A stretch of 64,000 bases of DNA, taken from assembly GCF_900107215.1 (NCBI RefSeq), contig NZ_FNPD01000010.1, positions 1 through 64,000 on the forward strand, written 5' to 3'. Below the pieces are notes generated by a model. The model searched no databases. It had not been told where the DNA came from and saw only the letters and a list, made by a program, of their open reading frames with translations. The position numbers were made by a program, and so were the translations under genes. Shown in pieces: positions 49,125 through 58,408 of the stretch. The first letter of the stretch is position 1; every line of letters starts with the position of its first letter. This DNA comes from Acetomicrobium thermoterrenum DSM 13490. GTDB taxonomy: Bacteria > Synergistota > Synergistia > Synergistales > Acetomicrobiaceae.

Positions 49125-50267
49125 ATGAAAGGCGTTGGGCGTATTTTAGTTGCAGGCTTGATTTTGCTTTTGTTGGGAACGGGTGCCTATGCTGCAGAAG
49201 ACGTCATCAAAATCGGAGTATATGAGCCTTTGACGGGTCAAAATGCCTTTGGCGGTCAGCTCACTGTTGAGGGTATTCAGCTCGCCCACGAACAAGCCCC
49301 GGAGGTATTGGGCAAGAAGGTTGAGCTCGTCATCGTGGACAACAAGTCCGACAAGGTTGAAGCCGCTAATGCCGTTAAAAGGCTCATCGAGAGGGATAAG
49401 GTCGTGGCTATAATCGGTAGCTACGGTTCTTCTCTCAGTATGGCCGGAGGTGAGGTTGCCGAGCAATATGGTATACCATGTATCACCGATTCGGCTACGA
49501 ATCCCTTGGTAACCCAGGGCAAGAAATATTATTTCCGCATGTGTTTTATCGATCCCTTTCAAGGGGCTGCTGCGGCTAAATACGCTTACGAGCAGCTGGG
49601 CGTCAGGAAGGCAGCCATACTAAAGGACGTTGCCCAGGACTATTGCGTTGGCCTTGCGGCCTTCTTTAGGAGGGCTTTCTTGGACCTGGGCGGCGAGGTT
49701 GTAGCCGATCTTAACTATCAATCGGGAGATCAGGACTTCACTGCCCAACTTACAGAGATAATAAGCAAAGGGCCGGAGCTTCTTTACATACCTTCCTACT
49801 TTGCCGAGGGTGCCATAATAATGAAACAGACAAGAGAACTTGGCGGAAACTTCCATATCATGGGCGGGGATGCCATGGACAACCCCGACATGATAAAGAT
49901 TGGAGGAGAAGCCGTCGAGGGATTCATATATACCACCTTCCCCTATGCTCCGGAAATGCCCGATATGAATCCAATAGCCCAGGAATTTACCAAGGCCTTC
50001 AGGGAAAAATACAAAAAGGAACCAAATGCCAATGCGGCATTAGGGTATGATTGCTATATGCTGTTAATCGATTGCATACAAAGGGCCGGTAAGGCAGACC
50101 CAGATGCAATCAGAGATCAGCTCGAAAAGACCAAGGATTGGGTGGGCGTTACGGGTTCAACGACGATCGACGAAAACCACAATGCCATAAAGGCCGTCGG
50201 AATAAAGATGGTAAAGGACGGGCAGCAAGTTTACGTCGCAACAGTTCAGCCCGAAGGCAGTAAGTAA
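49125..50267 (+). CDS. livK: LivK-type branched-chain amino acid binding protein
   Basis: The 380-residue precursor has a signal peptide ('ILVAGLILLLLGTGAYA') and the periplasmic ligand-binding fold: 'IKIGVYEPLTGQNAFGGQ', 'VIVDNKSDKVEAANAVKRLI', 'GIPCITDSATNPLVT' and 'GYDCYMLLIDCI'. It delivers leucine, isoleucine, valine or related amides to the permease. GGAGGAGGGG precedes the ATG. A terminator hairpin separates it from livH, so it is made in excess. Confidence 0.92.
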   Translation: MKGVGRILVAGLILLLLGTGAYAAEDVIKIGVYEPLTGQNAFGGQLTVEGIQLAHEQAPEVLGKKVELVIVDNKSDKVEAANAVKRLIERDKVVAIIGSYGSSLSMAGGEVAEQYGIPCITDSATNPLVTQGKKYYFRMCFIDPFQGAAAAKYAYEQLGVRKAAILKDVAQDYCVGLAAFFRRAFLDLGGEVVADLNYQSGDQDFTAQLTEIISKGPELLYIPSYFAEGAIIMKQTRELGGNFHIMGGDAMDNPDMIKIGGEAVEGFIYTTFPYAPEMPDMNPIAQEFTKAFREKYKKEPNANAALGYDCYMLLIDCIQRAGKADPDAIRDQLEKTKDWVGVTGSTTIDENHNAIKAVGIKMVKDGQQVYVATVQPEGSK

Positions 50268-50306
50268 AAGGGGAAGCTCTTTTTAAAGGTGTGCTGATAA
50301 TTAACC

Positions 50307-50340
50307 AAATCAGGGGGAGTATTGTCTCCCCCTGATTTTT
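50307..50340 (+). terminator. intrinsic terminator between livK and livH (attenuation)
   Basis: A perfect 13-bp stem (AAATCAGGGGGAG at 50307-50319 and its complement at 50326-50338) with a six-base loop ends in TTTTT, 26 bases before livH. Partial termination here would leave more binding protein than membrane parts. Confidence 0.88.
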
Positions 50341-50365
50341 AAGACCGTCGAAGAGGGGGAATTAT

Positions 50366-51259
50366 ATGTCTTATCAAATGTTTATCCAACACTTTTTGAA
50401 CGCCGTTACCCTTGGAAGTCTTTATGCCTTGATAGCAATCGGTTATTCGATGGTTTATGGCATTTTGAGGCTGATAAACTTCGCTCATGGAGAAATATTC
50501 ATGCTGGGAGCCTATTTCGTTTTTTGGGGAACTACCCTTCTGCACCTCCCCTGGTTGGTGGCTGTCCCTACTGCAATTGCGGTCACAGCTCTCTGCGGTG
50601 TTTTGGTGGACAGGTGCGCCTACAGACCCTTAAGGGATGCACCTAGAATTTCTGCTTTGATCAGTGCTATCGGAGTTTCCTTCTTCTTGCAAAACTTCGC
50701 AATAGTGGTCTTTTCTGCCATACCCAGACCCGTCTATCGGCCGGGATGGCTGGTAACGCCAATATTGATACAGGGAGTGCATTTTTTACCCCTCACCCTG
50801 GTAGTTCCCTTTATATCCTTTGTTTTAATGTTGGTGGTGCTTTATATCGTATATAAAACGAAGCCGGGGTTGGCGATGCGCGCCATATCCAAGGATATCG
50901 AAACGAGTCGTTTGATGGGCGTCTCAGTGGACCAGATAGTAGCCATCACCTTTATGATCGGTTCGGCTTTGGCGGCAGCATCAGGCATTATGTGGTCATT
51001 GAGGTATCCTCAAGTTCATCCGATGATGGGCATGATCCCAGGGTTTAAGGCCTTTATAGCGGCTGTGGTTGGAGGCATCGGCTCCATACAGGGGGCCGTC
51101 ATCGGAGGCATGTTGCTTGGATTTATAGAAATAATGATAGTTGCCTTTTTCCCCAACCTATCGGGTTTTAAAGATGCCTTTGCTTTCGTGTTGCTCATAT
51201 TTCTCTTACTTCTGAGGCCTACGGGCATTATGGGTGAACGACTGGAGGAAAAGGTATGA
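50366..51259 (+). CDS. livH: LivH, branched-chain amino acid permease
   Basis: The 297-residue membrane protein has about eight helices and the motifs 'LYALIAIGYSMVYGILRLINF' (region 18-38), 'KTKPGLAMRAISKDIETSRL' and 'GGIGSIQGAVIGGMLLG', typical of LivH. It forms the channel with LivM. The ATG has GAGGGGG upstream. Four bases overlap livM. Confidence 0.95.
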   Translation: MSYQMFIQHFLNAVTLGSLYALIAIGYSMVYGILRLINFAHGEIFMLGAYFVFWGTTLLHLPWLVAVPTAIAVTALCGVLVDRCAYRPLRDAPRISALISAIGVSFFLQNFAIVVFSAIPRPVYRPGWLVTPILIQGVHFLPLTLVVPFISFVLMLVVLYIVYKTKPGLAMRAISKDIETSRLMGVSVDQIVAITFMIGSALAAASGIMWSLRYPQVHPMMGMIPGFKAFIAAVVGGIGSIQGAVIGGMLLGFIEIMIVAFFPNLSGFKDAFAFVLLIFLLLLRPTGIMGERLEEKV

Positions 51260-52302
51260 TGTCTTCCAGGAGAAACTTAATTTTAAATATTTTGGCGGTC
51301 CTCTGTTTCGGCATGTTTTTGTGGTGGGCGGAAGGCCACCTAAGCGGCTATCAAATTCAAATCATGAACTTGATAGCCATAAATACCATCTTGGCGTTGG
51401 GCCTTAATTTGATCTATGGCTTTGGCGGTATGTTTTCCTTGGGACACGCGGGGTTCATGGCCATTGGCGCTTATACCTGTGCACTTTTAATATTGCCTCC
51501 CTTGCAGAAGGAAATGATTTTCATACTTCAGCCTCTGAGATGGCCCTTTTCGGTGCTTCACGCTCCCTTTTTGGTTGCCGTCGTGTTGGGTGGAGCGATG
51601 GCCGCAGTCTTTGGAATATTGGTGGGAATTCCCATTTTAAGGCTCGGCGGAGATTATCTTGGCATAGCGACTTTAGGTTTTGCCGAGATAGTGAGGGTTG
51701 TTGCCAACAACATTCCGAGCATTACCAACGGAGCTCTTGGATTGAAGGGAATTCCTCCCTATGCCAATATATGGTGGAATTACGGTTTCCTCTTAGTAGT
51801 ATTATACTCTATGGTTAGGGTAGTCAACAGTAATTACGGCAATGTCTTAAAGGCCATAAGGGACGACGAGATGGCAGCGAAGGCCATGGGAATTGACGTA
51901 TTCAGATACAAGATTCAGGTCTTTGCAATGGGTACTTTTCTTGCCGGCATAGGAGGGGCATTGCAGGCCAGCTTCATCACGACCATTGACCCCAGGATGT
52001 ACATGTTTACGATGACATTTAACGTTCTAATGATGGTTGTGGCCGGCGGTCTCGGTTCAATAACGGGAACATGCATAGCAAGCGCAATAATAACCATATT
52101 GTTGGAGTGGTTGAGGATAGTAGAAAGCCCCATGGACTTTGGGCCCGTACATATACCGGGAATTCCGGGCATGAGGATGGTCATCTTTTCCTTGGCGCTT
52201 ATATTCATAATACTCTTCAGGCGAGAAGGCATAATGGGCATGAAAGAGTTAACTTGGGATGCGATATTTGGTCGTATGGGGAGGGCAGGAAAAGATGAAT
52301 GA
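51256..52302 (+). CDS. livM: LivM, branched-chain amino acid permease
   Basis: The 348-residue membrane protein is the LivH partner: 'LALGLNLIYGFGGMFSLGHAG', 'ILRLGGDYLGIATLGFAEIV' (20 residues) and 'AIRDDEMAAKAMGIDVFRYK' match LivM. The ATG lies within the livH end (ATGATG). Its end overlaps livG. Confidence 0.94.
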   Translation: MMSSRRNLILNILAVLCFGMFLWWAEGHLSGYQIQIMNLIAINTILALGLNLIYGFGGMFSLGHAGFMAIGAYTCALLILPPLQKEMIFILQPLRWPFSVLHAPFLVAVVLGGAMAAVFGILVGIPILRLGGDYLGIATLGFAEIVRVVANNIPSITNGALGLKGIPPYANIWWNYGFLLVVLYSMVRVVNSNYGNVLKAIRDDEMAAKAMGIDVFRYKIQVFAMGTFLAGIGGALQASFITTIDPRMYMFTMTFNVLMMVVAGGLGSITGTCIASAIITILLEWLRIVESPMDFGPVHIPGIPGMRMVIFSLALIFIILFRREGIMGMKELTWDAIFGRMGRAGKDE

Positions 52303-53083
52303 TTATATTATGAGACTGGAAGGCATGACTATGCGATTTGGCGGCTTAACGGCCGTTAAAGACCTATCACTAAATGTGCCTAAAGACTCCATCGTAGGCC
52401 TTATAGGACCTAATGGGGCTGGAAAGACTACAGTTTTTAACGTAATAACGGGATTTTACAAGCCCACGTCGGGAAAAGTCTTTTTCAAGGACAGGGACAT
52501 CTCGGGGAAACAACCTCATGAGGTATGTTCCTTAGGAATCGCGCGCACTTTTCAAAACATCAGGTTATTTGGAAATGAGACTGTGCTGCAAAACGTGATG
52601 ATAGCATGTAATGTTAGACTGCCGATAAGGTGGTGGGAACCTCCTTTGCTCTTGCCCTCGGTTTTTAAGAAGGAGCGCACCATCAAGGATAAGGCCATGG
52701 ATTTATTGTGCAAGGTTGGGCTCGAGGACTTGGCCGACGAAGCGGCAACCTCTCTCCCCTACGGTCAGCAGAGACGATTGGAGATAGCTCGCGCTCTTGC
52801 TACGGACCCCGAGCTGCTCCTTCTTGACGAGCCGGCTGCCGGCATGAATCCTAGAGAAACGCATGCATTGATGGAGTTTATCAAAAATATCAGAGATCTC
52901 TTCGGCTTGACCATCATGTTGATAGAACATGATATGCGCGTCGTTATGGGCATTTGCGAGCATATATGGGTTTTGGACTATGGTGTTCTTATAGCGGAAG
53001 GCCCTCCCTCTTTCATCCAATCCGACAAAAAGGTCATTGAAGCTTACCTTGGAGAGGAGTATGCTCGTTATGTTAACGGTTAA
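52295..53083 (+). CDS. livG: LivG, ABC ATPase
   Basis: The 262-residue ATPase has Walker A 'GPNGAGKTT', signature 'LPYGQQRRLEIARAL', Walker B 'LLLLDEPAAGMNP' and the LivG-specific insertion ('RTFQNIRLFGNETVLQNVMI'). It drives the permease together with LivF. The ATG at 52295 overlaps the livM stop by 8 bases; the longer frame from 52259 is rejected. Confidence 0.95.
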   Translation: MNDYIMRLEGMTMRFGGLTAVKDLSLNVPKDSIVGLIGPNGAGKTTVFNVITGFYKPTSGKVFFKDRDISGKQPHEVCSLGIARTFQNIRLFGNETVLQNVMIACNVRLPIRWWEPPLLLPSVFKKERTIKDKAMDLLCKVGLEDLADEAATSLPYGQQRRLEIARALATDPELLLLDEPAAGMNPRETHALMEFIKNIRDLFGLTIMLIEHDMRVVMGICEHIWVLDYGVLIAEGPPSFIQSDKKVIEAYLGEEYARYVNG

Positions 53084-53774
53084 GGACCTTCACGTTTACT
53101 ACGGAGGAATTCATGCCATAAAGGGCATTTCCATCGAGGTCCCGCAGGGAGTTATCATTACCTTGATTGGAGCTAACGGAGCTGGCAAAAGCAGCACTTT
53201 GAGATCTATAGCGGGATTGGTAAGACAAAAGAACGGGATAATATCTTATAATGACGAGGATATCTCGAGATTATCTCCGGAAAAAATAGTTGAAAAGGGC
53301 ATCGTTTTGGTTCCCGAGGGCAGAAAGATCTTTCCGAACCTGACCGTTATGGAAAATTTGATGCTGGGAGCTTATTTGAGAAAGGATGAAGAGGGAATAA
53401 AAAGGGATCTAGAGTGGGTATTTGAACTTTTCCCGAGGCTTAAAGAGAGAACTTGGCAAAAGGGAGGGACTCTATCGGGAGGGGAACAGCAGATGCTTGC
53501 CCTCGGCAGGGCGCTCATGGGCAATCCGCAACTTGTCATGATGGATGAACCTTCCTTGGGACTTGCGCCCATCTTGGTTAAGGAAGTGTTTGATATAATA
53601 AAAGAGATAAATGCTCAGGGCAAGACCATACTTCTCGTCGAGCAAAACGCCTTTGCCGCGTTAAATATAGCTCATTACGCTTACGTCTTGGAAGTGGGCC
53701 AAATAGTTCTCCAAGGTCCAGGCGAGGAGTTGATAAAAAATCCACAAGTGAGGGAGGCATATCTAGGTGTCTGA
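53070..53774 (+). CDS. livF: LivF, ABC ATPase
   Basis: The 234-residue ATPase has Walker A 'GANGAGKSS', 'LVPEGRKIFPNLTVMENL', signature 'LSGGEQQMLALGRAL' and Walker B 'LVMMDEPSLGLAP', as in LivF. ATG 53070 gives the family start ('MLTVKDLHVYYGG') and lies ten bases after GAGGAG; ATG 53061 is an alternative. It overlaps livG by 14 bases and ends the transporter. Confidence 0.95.
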   Translation: MLTVKDLHVYYGGIHAIKGISIEVPQGVIITLIGANGAGKSSTLRSIAGLVRQKNGIISYNDEDISRLSPEKIVEKGIVLVPEGRKIFPNLTVMENLMLGAYLRKDEEGIKRDLEWVFELFPRLKERTWQKGGTLSGGEQQMLALGRALMGNPQLVMMDEPSLGLAPILVKEVFDIIKEINAQGKTILLVEQNAFAALNIAHYAYVLEVGQIVLQGPGEELIKNPQVREAYLGV

Positions 53775-53817
53775 AGGGCCTGTTCGAGGTGGCAACTTAA
53801 AGGGAGGCGTTACCAAG

Positions 53818-54339
53818 ATGGGCAGCATAAATCTTCCGAACGCGTTAAGTCTTTCGAGGGTCTTTTTGGTTCCCTTGATGCTGGTATTCTTGAGCCTGGG
53901 GATCAAGTACGGCGATATTTTGGCCGGCGTGGTGTTCATGGTGGCCGCTTTCACCGACATGGCCGATGGATATATCGCCAGAAAGCATGGCATGGTCACG
54001 AATTTGGGCAAGTTTATAGACCCTCTGGCGGATAAAATTTTGGTGATGGCAGCGTTAGTTGCCTTAGTGGAGCTTCAAAGACTGCCGGCATGGATAGTGG
54101 TGGTCATCCTGTCCAGGGAGTTCATAGTTACGGGATTAAGGATGGTCGCCGCGGCTGACGGCGAAGTCATTGCTGCTTCTAAGGGCGGCAAAGCCAAGAC
54201 TGTGAGTCAGATCATAGCAATATTTATGATCATGTTCGGTTTGCCAGGCGGCATGATCATGATGTGGGTGGCGATGATACTGACAATCTGGTCAGGGATG
54301 GATTACTTAATTAAAGGCAGGGAATTTCTTTTTAAGTGA
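53818..54339 (+). CDS. pgsA: PgsA, phosphatidylglycerophosphate synthase
   Basis: PgsA makes phosphatidylglycerol phosphate from CDP-diacylglycerol and glycerol-3-phosphate in the inner membrane. The 173-residue protein has the CDP-alcohol motif 'DMADGYIARKHGMVTNLGKF' continuing into 'IDPLADK', and starts 'INLPNALSLSRVFLVPL'. ATG 53818 lies eight bases after GGGAGG; the upstream frame within livF's end is rejected. Confidence 0.95.
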   Translation: MGSINLPNALSLSRVFLVPLMLVFLSLGIKYGDILAGVVFMVAAFTDMADGYIARKHGMVTNLGKFIDPLADKILVMAALVALVELQRLPAWIVVVILSREFIVTGLRMVAAADGEVIAASKGGKAKTVSQIIAIFMIMFGLPGGMIMMWVAMILTIWSGMDYLIKGREFLFK

Positions 54340-54366
54340 TGCAAAAGTTAAGGAGGATATGTTTTG

Positions 54367-55578
54367 ATGAAAGACCTCTCTGATGTTTTGGATTCCATGG
54401 AGGAGGATATGACTCGCCTCCTCTGCGATTTGGTGTCTATACCCGCCGTTTCCCCGGAGAGCGGAGGTAAAGGCGAGGCCGAGAAGGCAGCCTTTTTAAG
54501 CCAGTTTATAAGAAAAATTGGATTGGGTTCTCCCGAACGTTTTGACGCGAGCGATCCCGATGCAGAGGGAGGATTAAGGCCAAATATAGTCGTCAGAATC
54601 CCAGGAACATCGAAAGAGCGCCTATGGATAGTTGCCCATATGGACGTAGTTCCCGAAGGAGACCGGTCTTTATGGGATACCGATCCCTTTGTTCCCGTCG
54701 TTAAAGACGGCAAAGTCTACGGCAGAGGGGCCAATGACAATGGTCAAGAGATCGTCGCTTCTCTCTTTGCGGCATATGCTCTAAAGAAATTGGGTTTAAA
54801 GCCAGCAAGAGAAGTGTGTCTCTGTTATGTGGCCGATGAGGAGTTGGGAAGTAAGCACGGCATTCAATACTTGCTCAATAATGACCTCTTTTTGCCCGAG
54901 GATATGGTAGTCGTCCCCGATGGGGGAACTGAACGTGGGGATTTTATAGAAATAGCCGAGAAGTCGATACTGTGGTTCGAGGTTAAGGTCCTGGGCAAAC
55001 AAGTTCATGCAAGCAAACCCCATGAGGGATTGAACGCTTGCAGGATAGCCAATGAGCTGGCCGTGGAATTGGATAGAGCTTTGCATTCTGCTTTCCCGGA
55101 ACAGGATGACATTTTCGCCCCACCAATTTCCACCTTTGAACCTACGAAAAGGGATGCAAATGTAGCTAACGTCAATACCGTGCCCGGAAGGGAAACCTTT
55201 GCCTTCGATTGCAGGATCTTGCCTGACACTTCTTTGGACGATGTCTTGAAGGTCATAGATGAGGTATGCAGGCGAAAATCCGGCGTAAGCGGAGCTGTAA
55301 TAGAATATCGAATTCTCCAAAGAAACGATGCCGCCCCTCCGACGGATGCCGAAGCTCCCGTAGTGCAGCTGTTGAAAAGAGCTGTCAATGATGTCTTGGG
55401 GGTAGATCCTGTCGTCGGAGGAATTGGAGGCGGTACCTGCGCAGCCTTTTTCAGGTCTCAAGGTATTCCTGCAGCCGTATGGGCCCAGGAGGTCGATACA
55501 GCCCATATGCCAAACGAATATGCTGTAATAGAACACATGGTAAACGAAGCGAAGGTCTTCGCTCATCTGATGCTTTAA
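54367..55578 (+). CDS. M20-family metallopeptidase/deacylase (DapE/ArgE-like)
   Basis: The 403-residue protein has the two-metal M20 pattern: 'VAHMDVVPEG' (His, Asp), 'GRGANDNGQEIVASL' (Asp), 'VADEELGS' (Glu pair), and a late His in 'DTAHMPNEYA'. A lid domain lies between, with 'GKQVHASKPHEGLNA'. Family members deacylate amino acids or cleave dipeptides; DapE, ArgE and peptidases cannot be separated here. AAGGAGGAT precedes ATG 54367. It starts 27 bases after pgsA. Confidence 0.87.
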   Translation: MKDLSDVLDSMEEDMTRLLCDLVSIPAVSPESGGKGEAEKAAFLSQFIRKIGLGSPERFDASDPDAEGGLRPNIVVRIPGTSKERLWIVAHMDVVPEGDRSLWDTDPFVPVVKDGKVYGRGANDNGQEIVASLFAAYALKKLGLKPAREVCLCYVADEELGSKHGIQYLLNNDLFLPEDMVVVPDGGTERGDFIEIAEKSILWFEVKVLGKQVHASKPHEGLNACRIANELAVELDRALHSAFPEQDDIFAPPISTFEPTKRDANVANVNTVPGRETFAFDCRILPDTSLDDVLKVIDEVCRRKSGVSGAVIEYRILQRNDAAPPTDAEAPVVQLLKRAVNDVLGVDPVVGGIGGGTCAAFFRSQGIPAAVWAQEVDTAHMPNEYAVIEHMVNEAKVFAHLML

Positions 55579-55668
55579 GCTCTTTGATCGACCCGTTACC
55601 GGTCGCATATAAGCCATATCATGATGCAGGGGATTTTGCTGCTTAAGTCGAAAGGCGGATCCCCTTAT

Positions 55669-55699
55669 TTGCGTTTCCGGGTTATAAAAGTGATATTAT
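55669..55699 (+). promoter_or_regulatory. candidate promoter of secA
   Basis: TTGCGT at 55669-55674 is followed after 19 bases by an extended -10, TGATATTAT (55691-55699), 37 bases before the secA start. Confidence 0.5.
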
Positions 55700-55735
55700 T
55701 CTACGAATTTCAGGTTCTTTATGAGGTGAATAGGT

Positions 55736-58405
55736 ATGTTAAACGGTTTAAAAAAGATTTTGGGATTGGACGCCAACGACAGGGCGTTGAAAAGATATTC
55801 CCAAACAGTAAATGAGATAAATGCTCTTGAAGAAGAAGTTGCTGTTTTAAGCGACGATGACCTCGCGAGGGAAATTGCGGAGATGCGCCGAAGGGTTGTC
55901 GAGGGAGGGCAACCTCTCGACGAAGTGATGTGCCGAGTATTTGCAATAGTCAGAGAAGCTGCGAAGAGGACTTTAGGGATGAGGCATTTCGACGTGCAGG
56001 TCACGGGAGCGATTGCCTTGCACGAGGGAAAGATAGCGGAGATGAAGACAGGCGAAGGAAAGACGTTAGTTGCCACAATGCCCGTCGTATTGAACGCTTT
56101 GAAGGGCAAAGGCGTTCATGTCGTGACGGTAAATGATTACTTGGCTAAACGTGATGCCGAGTGGATGGGCAAAGTATATCGTTTCCTCGGGTTGTCTGTC
56201 GGGGTAATTTACCCCTTTATGAGCATTGAAGAGAGAAGAGAAGCCTACGAAGCGGATATCACTTATGGTACCAACAGCGAATTCGGCTTCGATTATTTGA
56301 GGGACAATATGGCAATTTCGCCCTCTCAGTTGGTGCAAAGGGGACATCACTATGCAATAGTGGACGAGGTCGATTCCATTTTGATAGATGAGGCTAGAAC
56401 TCCTCTTATAATATCAGGCCCATCAGAGGAGTCTGTTGAACCCTACAAAGTTGCCGACAGGATAGCGAAGTCCTTGACCGTTAACGAGGATTTCGAGATA
56501 GATGAAAAGGAAAAGAATGTGGCTTTGACCGAGGTAGGAATTAAGCGATGCGAAAAAATTCTGGGCATCGAAGATATATATGCTGAGGTGGAAACCTCGG
56601 AATTGCTTCATAAGATTGTGCAGGCCCTTAAGGCCAGATATCTTTTTAAGCGCGACGTCCATTACGTCATAAAGGACGGAGAAGTTGTGATCGTCGACGA
56701 GTTTACGGGGAGGTTGATGTACGGGCGGCGCTATTCCGATGGCCTTCATCAAGCAATCGAAGCCAAGGAGGGCGTCCGAATAGGAAGGGAAAATCAAACC
56801 CTTGCGACCATTACACTGCAAAACTACTTCAGGATGTATGAAAAATTGGCTGGCATGACAGGGACTGCCGCCACCGAGGCCGAGGAGTTTAATGAGATTT
56901 ATGGCCTGGAAGTCGTCGTAATCCCAACCCATAAGCCGATGATCCGCCGCGATTTCCCCGATATCATTTACAGAAGCAAACGGGAAAAATTCGCAGCTGT
57001 CGCTGATGAGATCAAAGAATGCTACGAAAGGCGTCAGCCCGTGTTGATCGGCACAACATCGATAGAGAATTCAGAAAAACTAAGTAAATTGCTTTCAGCG
57101 CGCCACGTCCCTCATCAGGTCTTGAACGCAAAATATCATGAAAAGGAAGCAAAGATCATTGCCCAAGCCGGCCGTGTGGGTGCTGTCACGGTTGCCACAA
57201 ATATGGCCGGGAGGGGGACGGATATCCTTCTCGGCGGCAATCCAGAGTTTCTTGCTCTGGAAGAGGCGGAAAAGAGGGGCGTAGATGTGGAAGGCGACAG
57301 GAAAGCCTATGAGGCCATATTAGAAGAATATAAAAGTCTATGCGACGAGGAGCACAAAAAAGTTGTATCCCTGGGAGGACTGCACGTCATTGGTACTGAG
57401 CGGCACGAATCTAGAAGGATAGATAATCAGTTGAGAGGGCGAAGCGGCCGCCAAGGCGACCCAGGATCATCGAGGTTTTATCTTTCCCTGGAGGATGATT
57501 TGCTTCGTCTCTTTGGATCGGACAGGATACAGGGCATAATGGAAAAGCTGGGCATGCAGGAAGGCGAGGCCATCGATCACCCTCTTTTGAGCAGGGCCAT
57601 AGAGTCGGCCCAGAAAAAGGTAGAACAATATCACTTCGACATCAGGAAACAATTATTACAATATGATAGCGTTATGAATCAACAAAGAATAGCCATATAC
57701 GACGAGAGGAAACGAATTCTTTTCGCCGACGATTTGATCGAACATACGTGGCAAATAATAACGGATACTTTAGACGAAATACTCGAGTCATATTACCCTG
57801 AAGGACAGGAAGCGGATCAGAGGGGAGCCGTTTTAAAGGTTAAAGCCCTTTTCAACGGGAGAGTTGCTGAATGCCTAACCGGCGTGGACGATCGCTCCCT
57901 TTTGCCCGAGGCCAGGGAAAAGATGGTTTCCCTTTTAAGAGACGAGTTTGAGGCAAAACTTGAGGAGCTTGGAAGGGAGACGGCCAATACGATATTTAAG
58001 ATGATCCTGCTGCACGTTGTTGACTCCTACTGGAAAGAACATCTGCTGGCAATGGACGATCTGAGACGCGGTATAGGGCTTCGTGCCTTAGGTCAAAAGG
58101 ATCCGTTGTTAGAATATCAGTTTGAATCATACAACTTATTTCAGCAGATGCTTGGCAGCATTCGCGAGGGTGTGGCCCGTTTGGCTCTAAAGGTTTCGGT
58201 GGCACGTGAGGGGAAGACTCCTCAGCCTCAAAATAGGAGAGAAATCAGGGATCTCGCTTTGGTCGGGTCTGCTGGCAAAGCAAGCAGCGAAAGAAACATT
58301 GAACCTACGCAAGGTCCAAGGCGGACCCAAAAGGTGGGGCGAAACGACCCCTGCCCCTGCGGTAGTGGCAAGAAGTACAAATACTGTTGCGGAAGGAATG
58401 CATAG
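55736..58405 (+). CDS. secA: SecA, preprotein translocase ATPase
   Basis: The 889-residue motor drives export through SecYEG. It has Walker A '[15 protein letters not shown]', '[15 protein letters not shown]', Walker B '[20 protein letters not shown]' (20 residues), 'MAGRGTDI', '[10 protein letters not shown]' and a complete C-terminal zinc finger '[16 protein letters not shown]'. Length and motifs are normal. GAGGTGA lies ten bases before the ATG. Confidence 0.98.
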   Translation: MLNGLKKILGLDANDRALKRYSQTVNEINALEEEVAVLSDDDLAREIAEMRRRVVEGGQPLDEVMCRVFAIVREAAKRTLGMRHFDVQVTGAIALHEGKIAEMKTGEGKTLVATMPVVLNALKGKGVHVVTVNDYLAKRDAEWMGKVYRFLGLSVGVIYPFMSIEERREAYEADITYGTNSEFGFDYLRDNMAISPSQLVQRGHHYAIVDEVDSILIDEARTPLIISGPSEESVEPYKVADRIAKSLTVNEDFEIDEKEKNVALTEVGIKRCEKILGIEDIYAEVETSELLHKIVQALKARYLFKRDVHYVIKDGEVVIVDEFTGRLMYGRRYSDGLHQAIEAKEGVRIGRENQTLATITLQNYFRMYEKLAGMTGTAATEAEEFNEIYGLEVVVIPTHKPMIRRDFPDIIYRSKREKFAAVADEIKECYERRQPVLIGTTSIENSEKLSKLLSARHVPHQVLNAKYHEKEAKIIAQAGRVGAVTVATNMAGRGTDILLGGNPEFLALEEAEKRGVDVEGDRKAYEAILEEYKSLCDEEHKKVVSLGGLHVIGTERHESRRIDNQLRGRSGRQGDPGSSRFYLSLEDDLLRLFGSDRIQGIMEKLGMQEGEAIDHPLLSRAIESAQKKVEQYHFDIRKQLLQYDSVMNQQRIAIYDERKRILFADDLIEHTWQIITDTLDEILESYYPEGQEADQRGAVLKVKALFNGRVAECLTGVDDRSLLPEAREKMVSLLRDEFEAKLEELGRETANTIFKMILLHVVDSYWKEHLLAMDDLRRGIGLRALGQKDPLLEYQFESYNLFQQMLGSIREGVARLALKVSVAREGKTPQPQNRREIRDLALVGSAGKASSERNIEPTQGPRRTQKVGRNDPCPCGSGKKYKYCCGRNA

Positions 58406-58408
58406 TTC

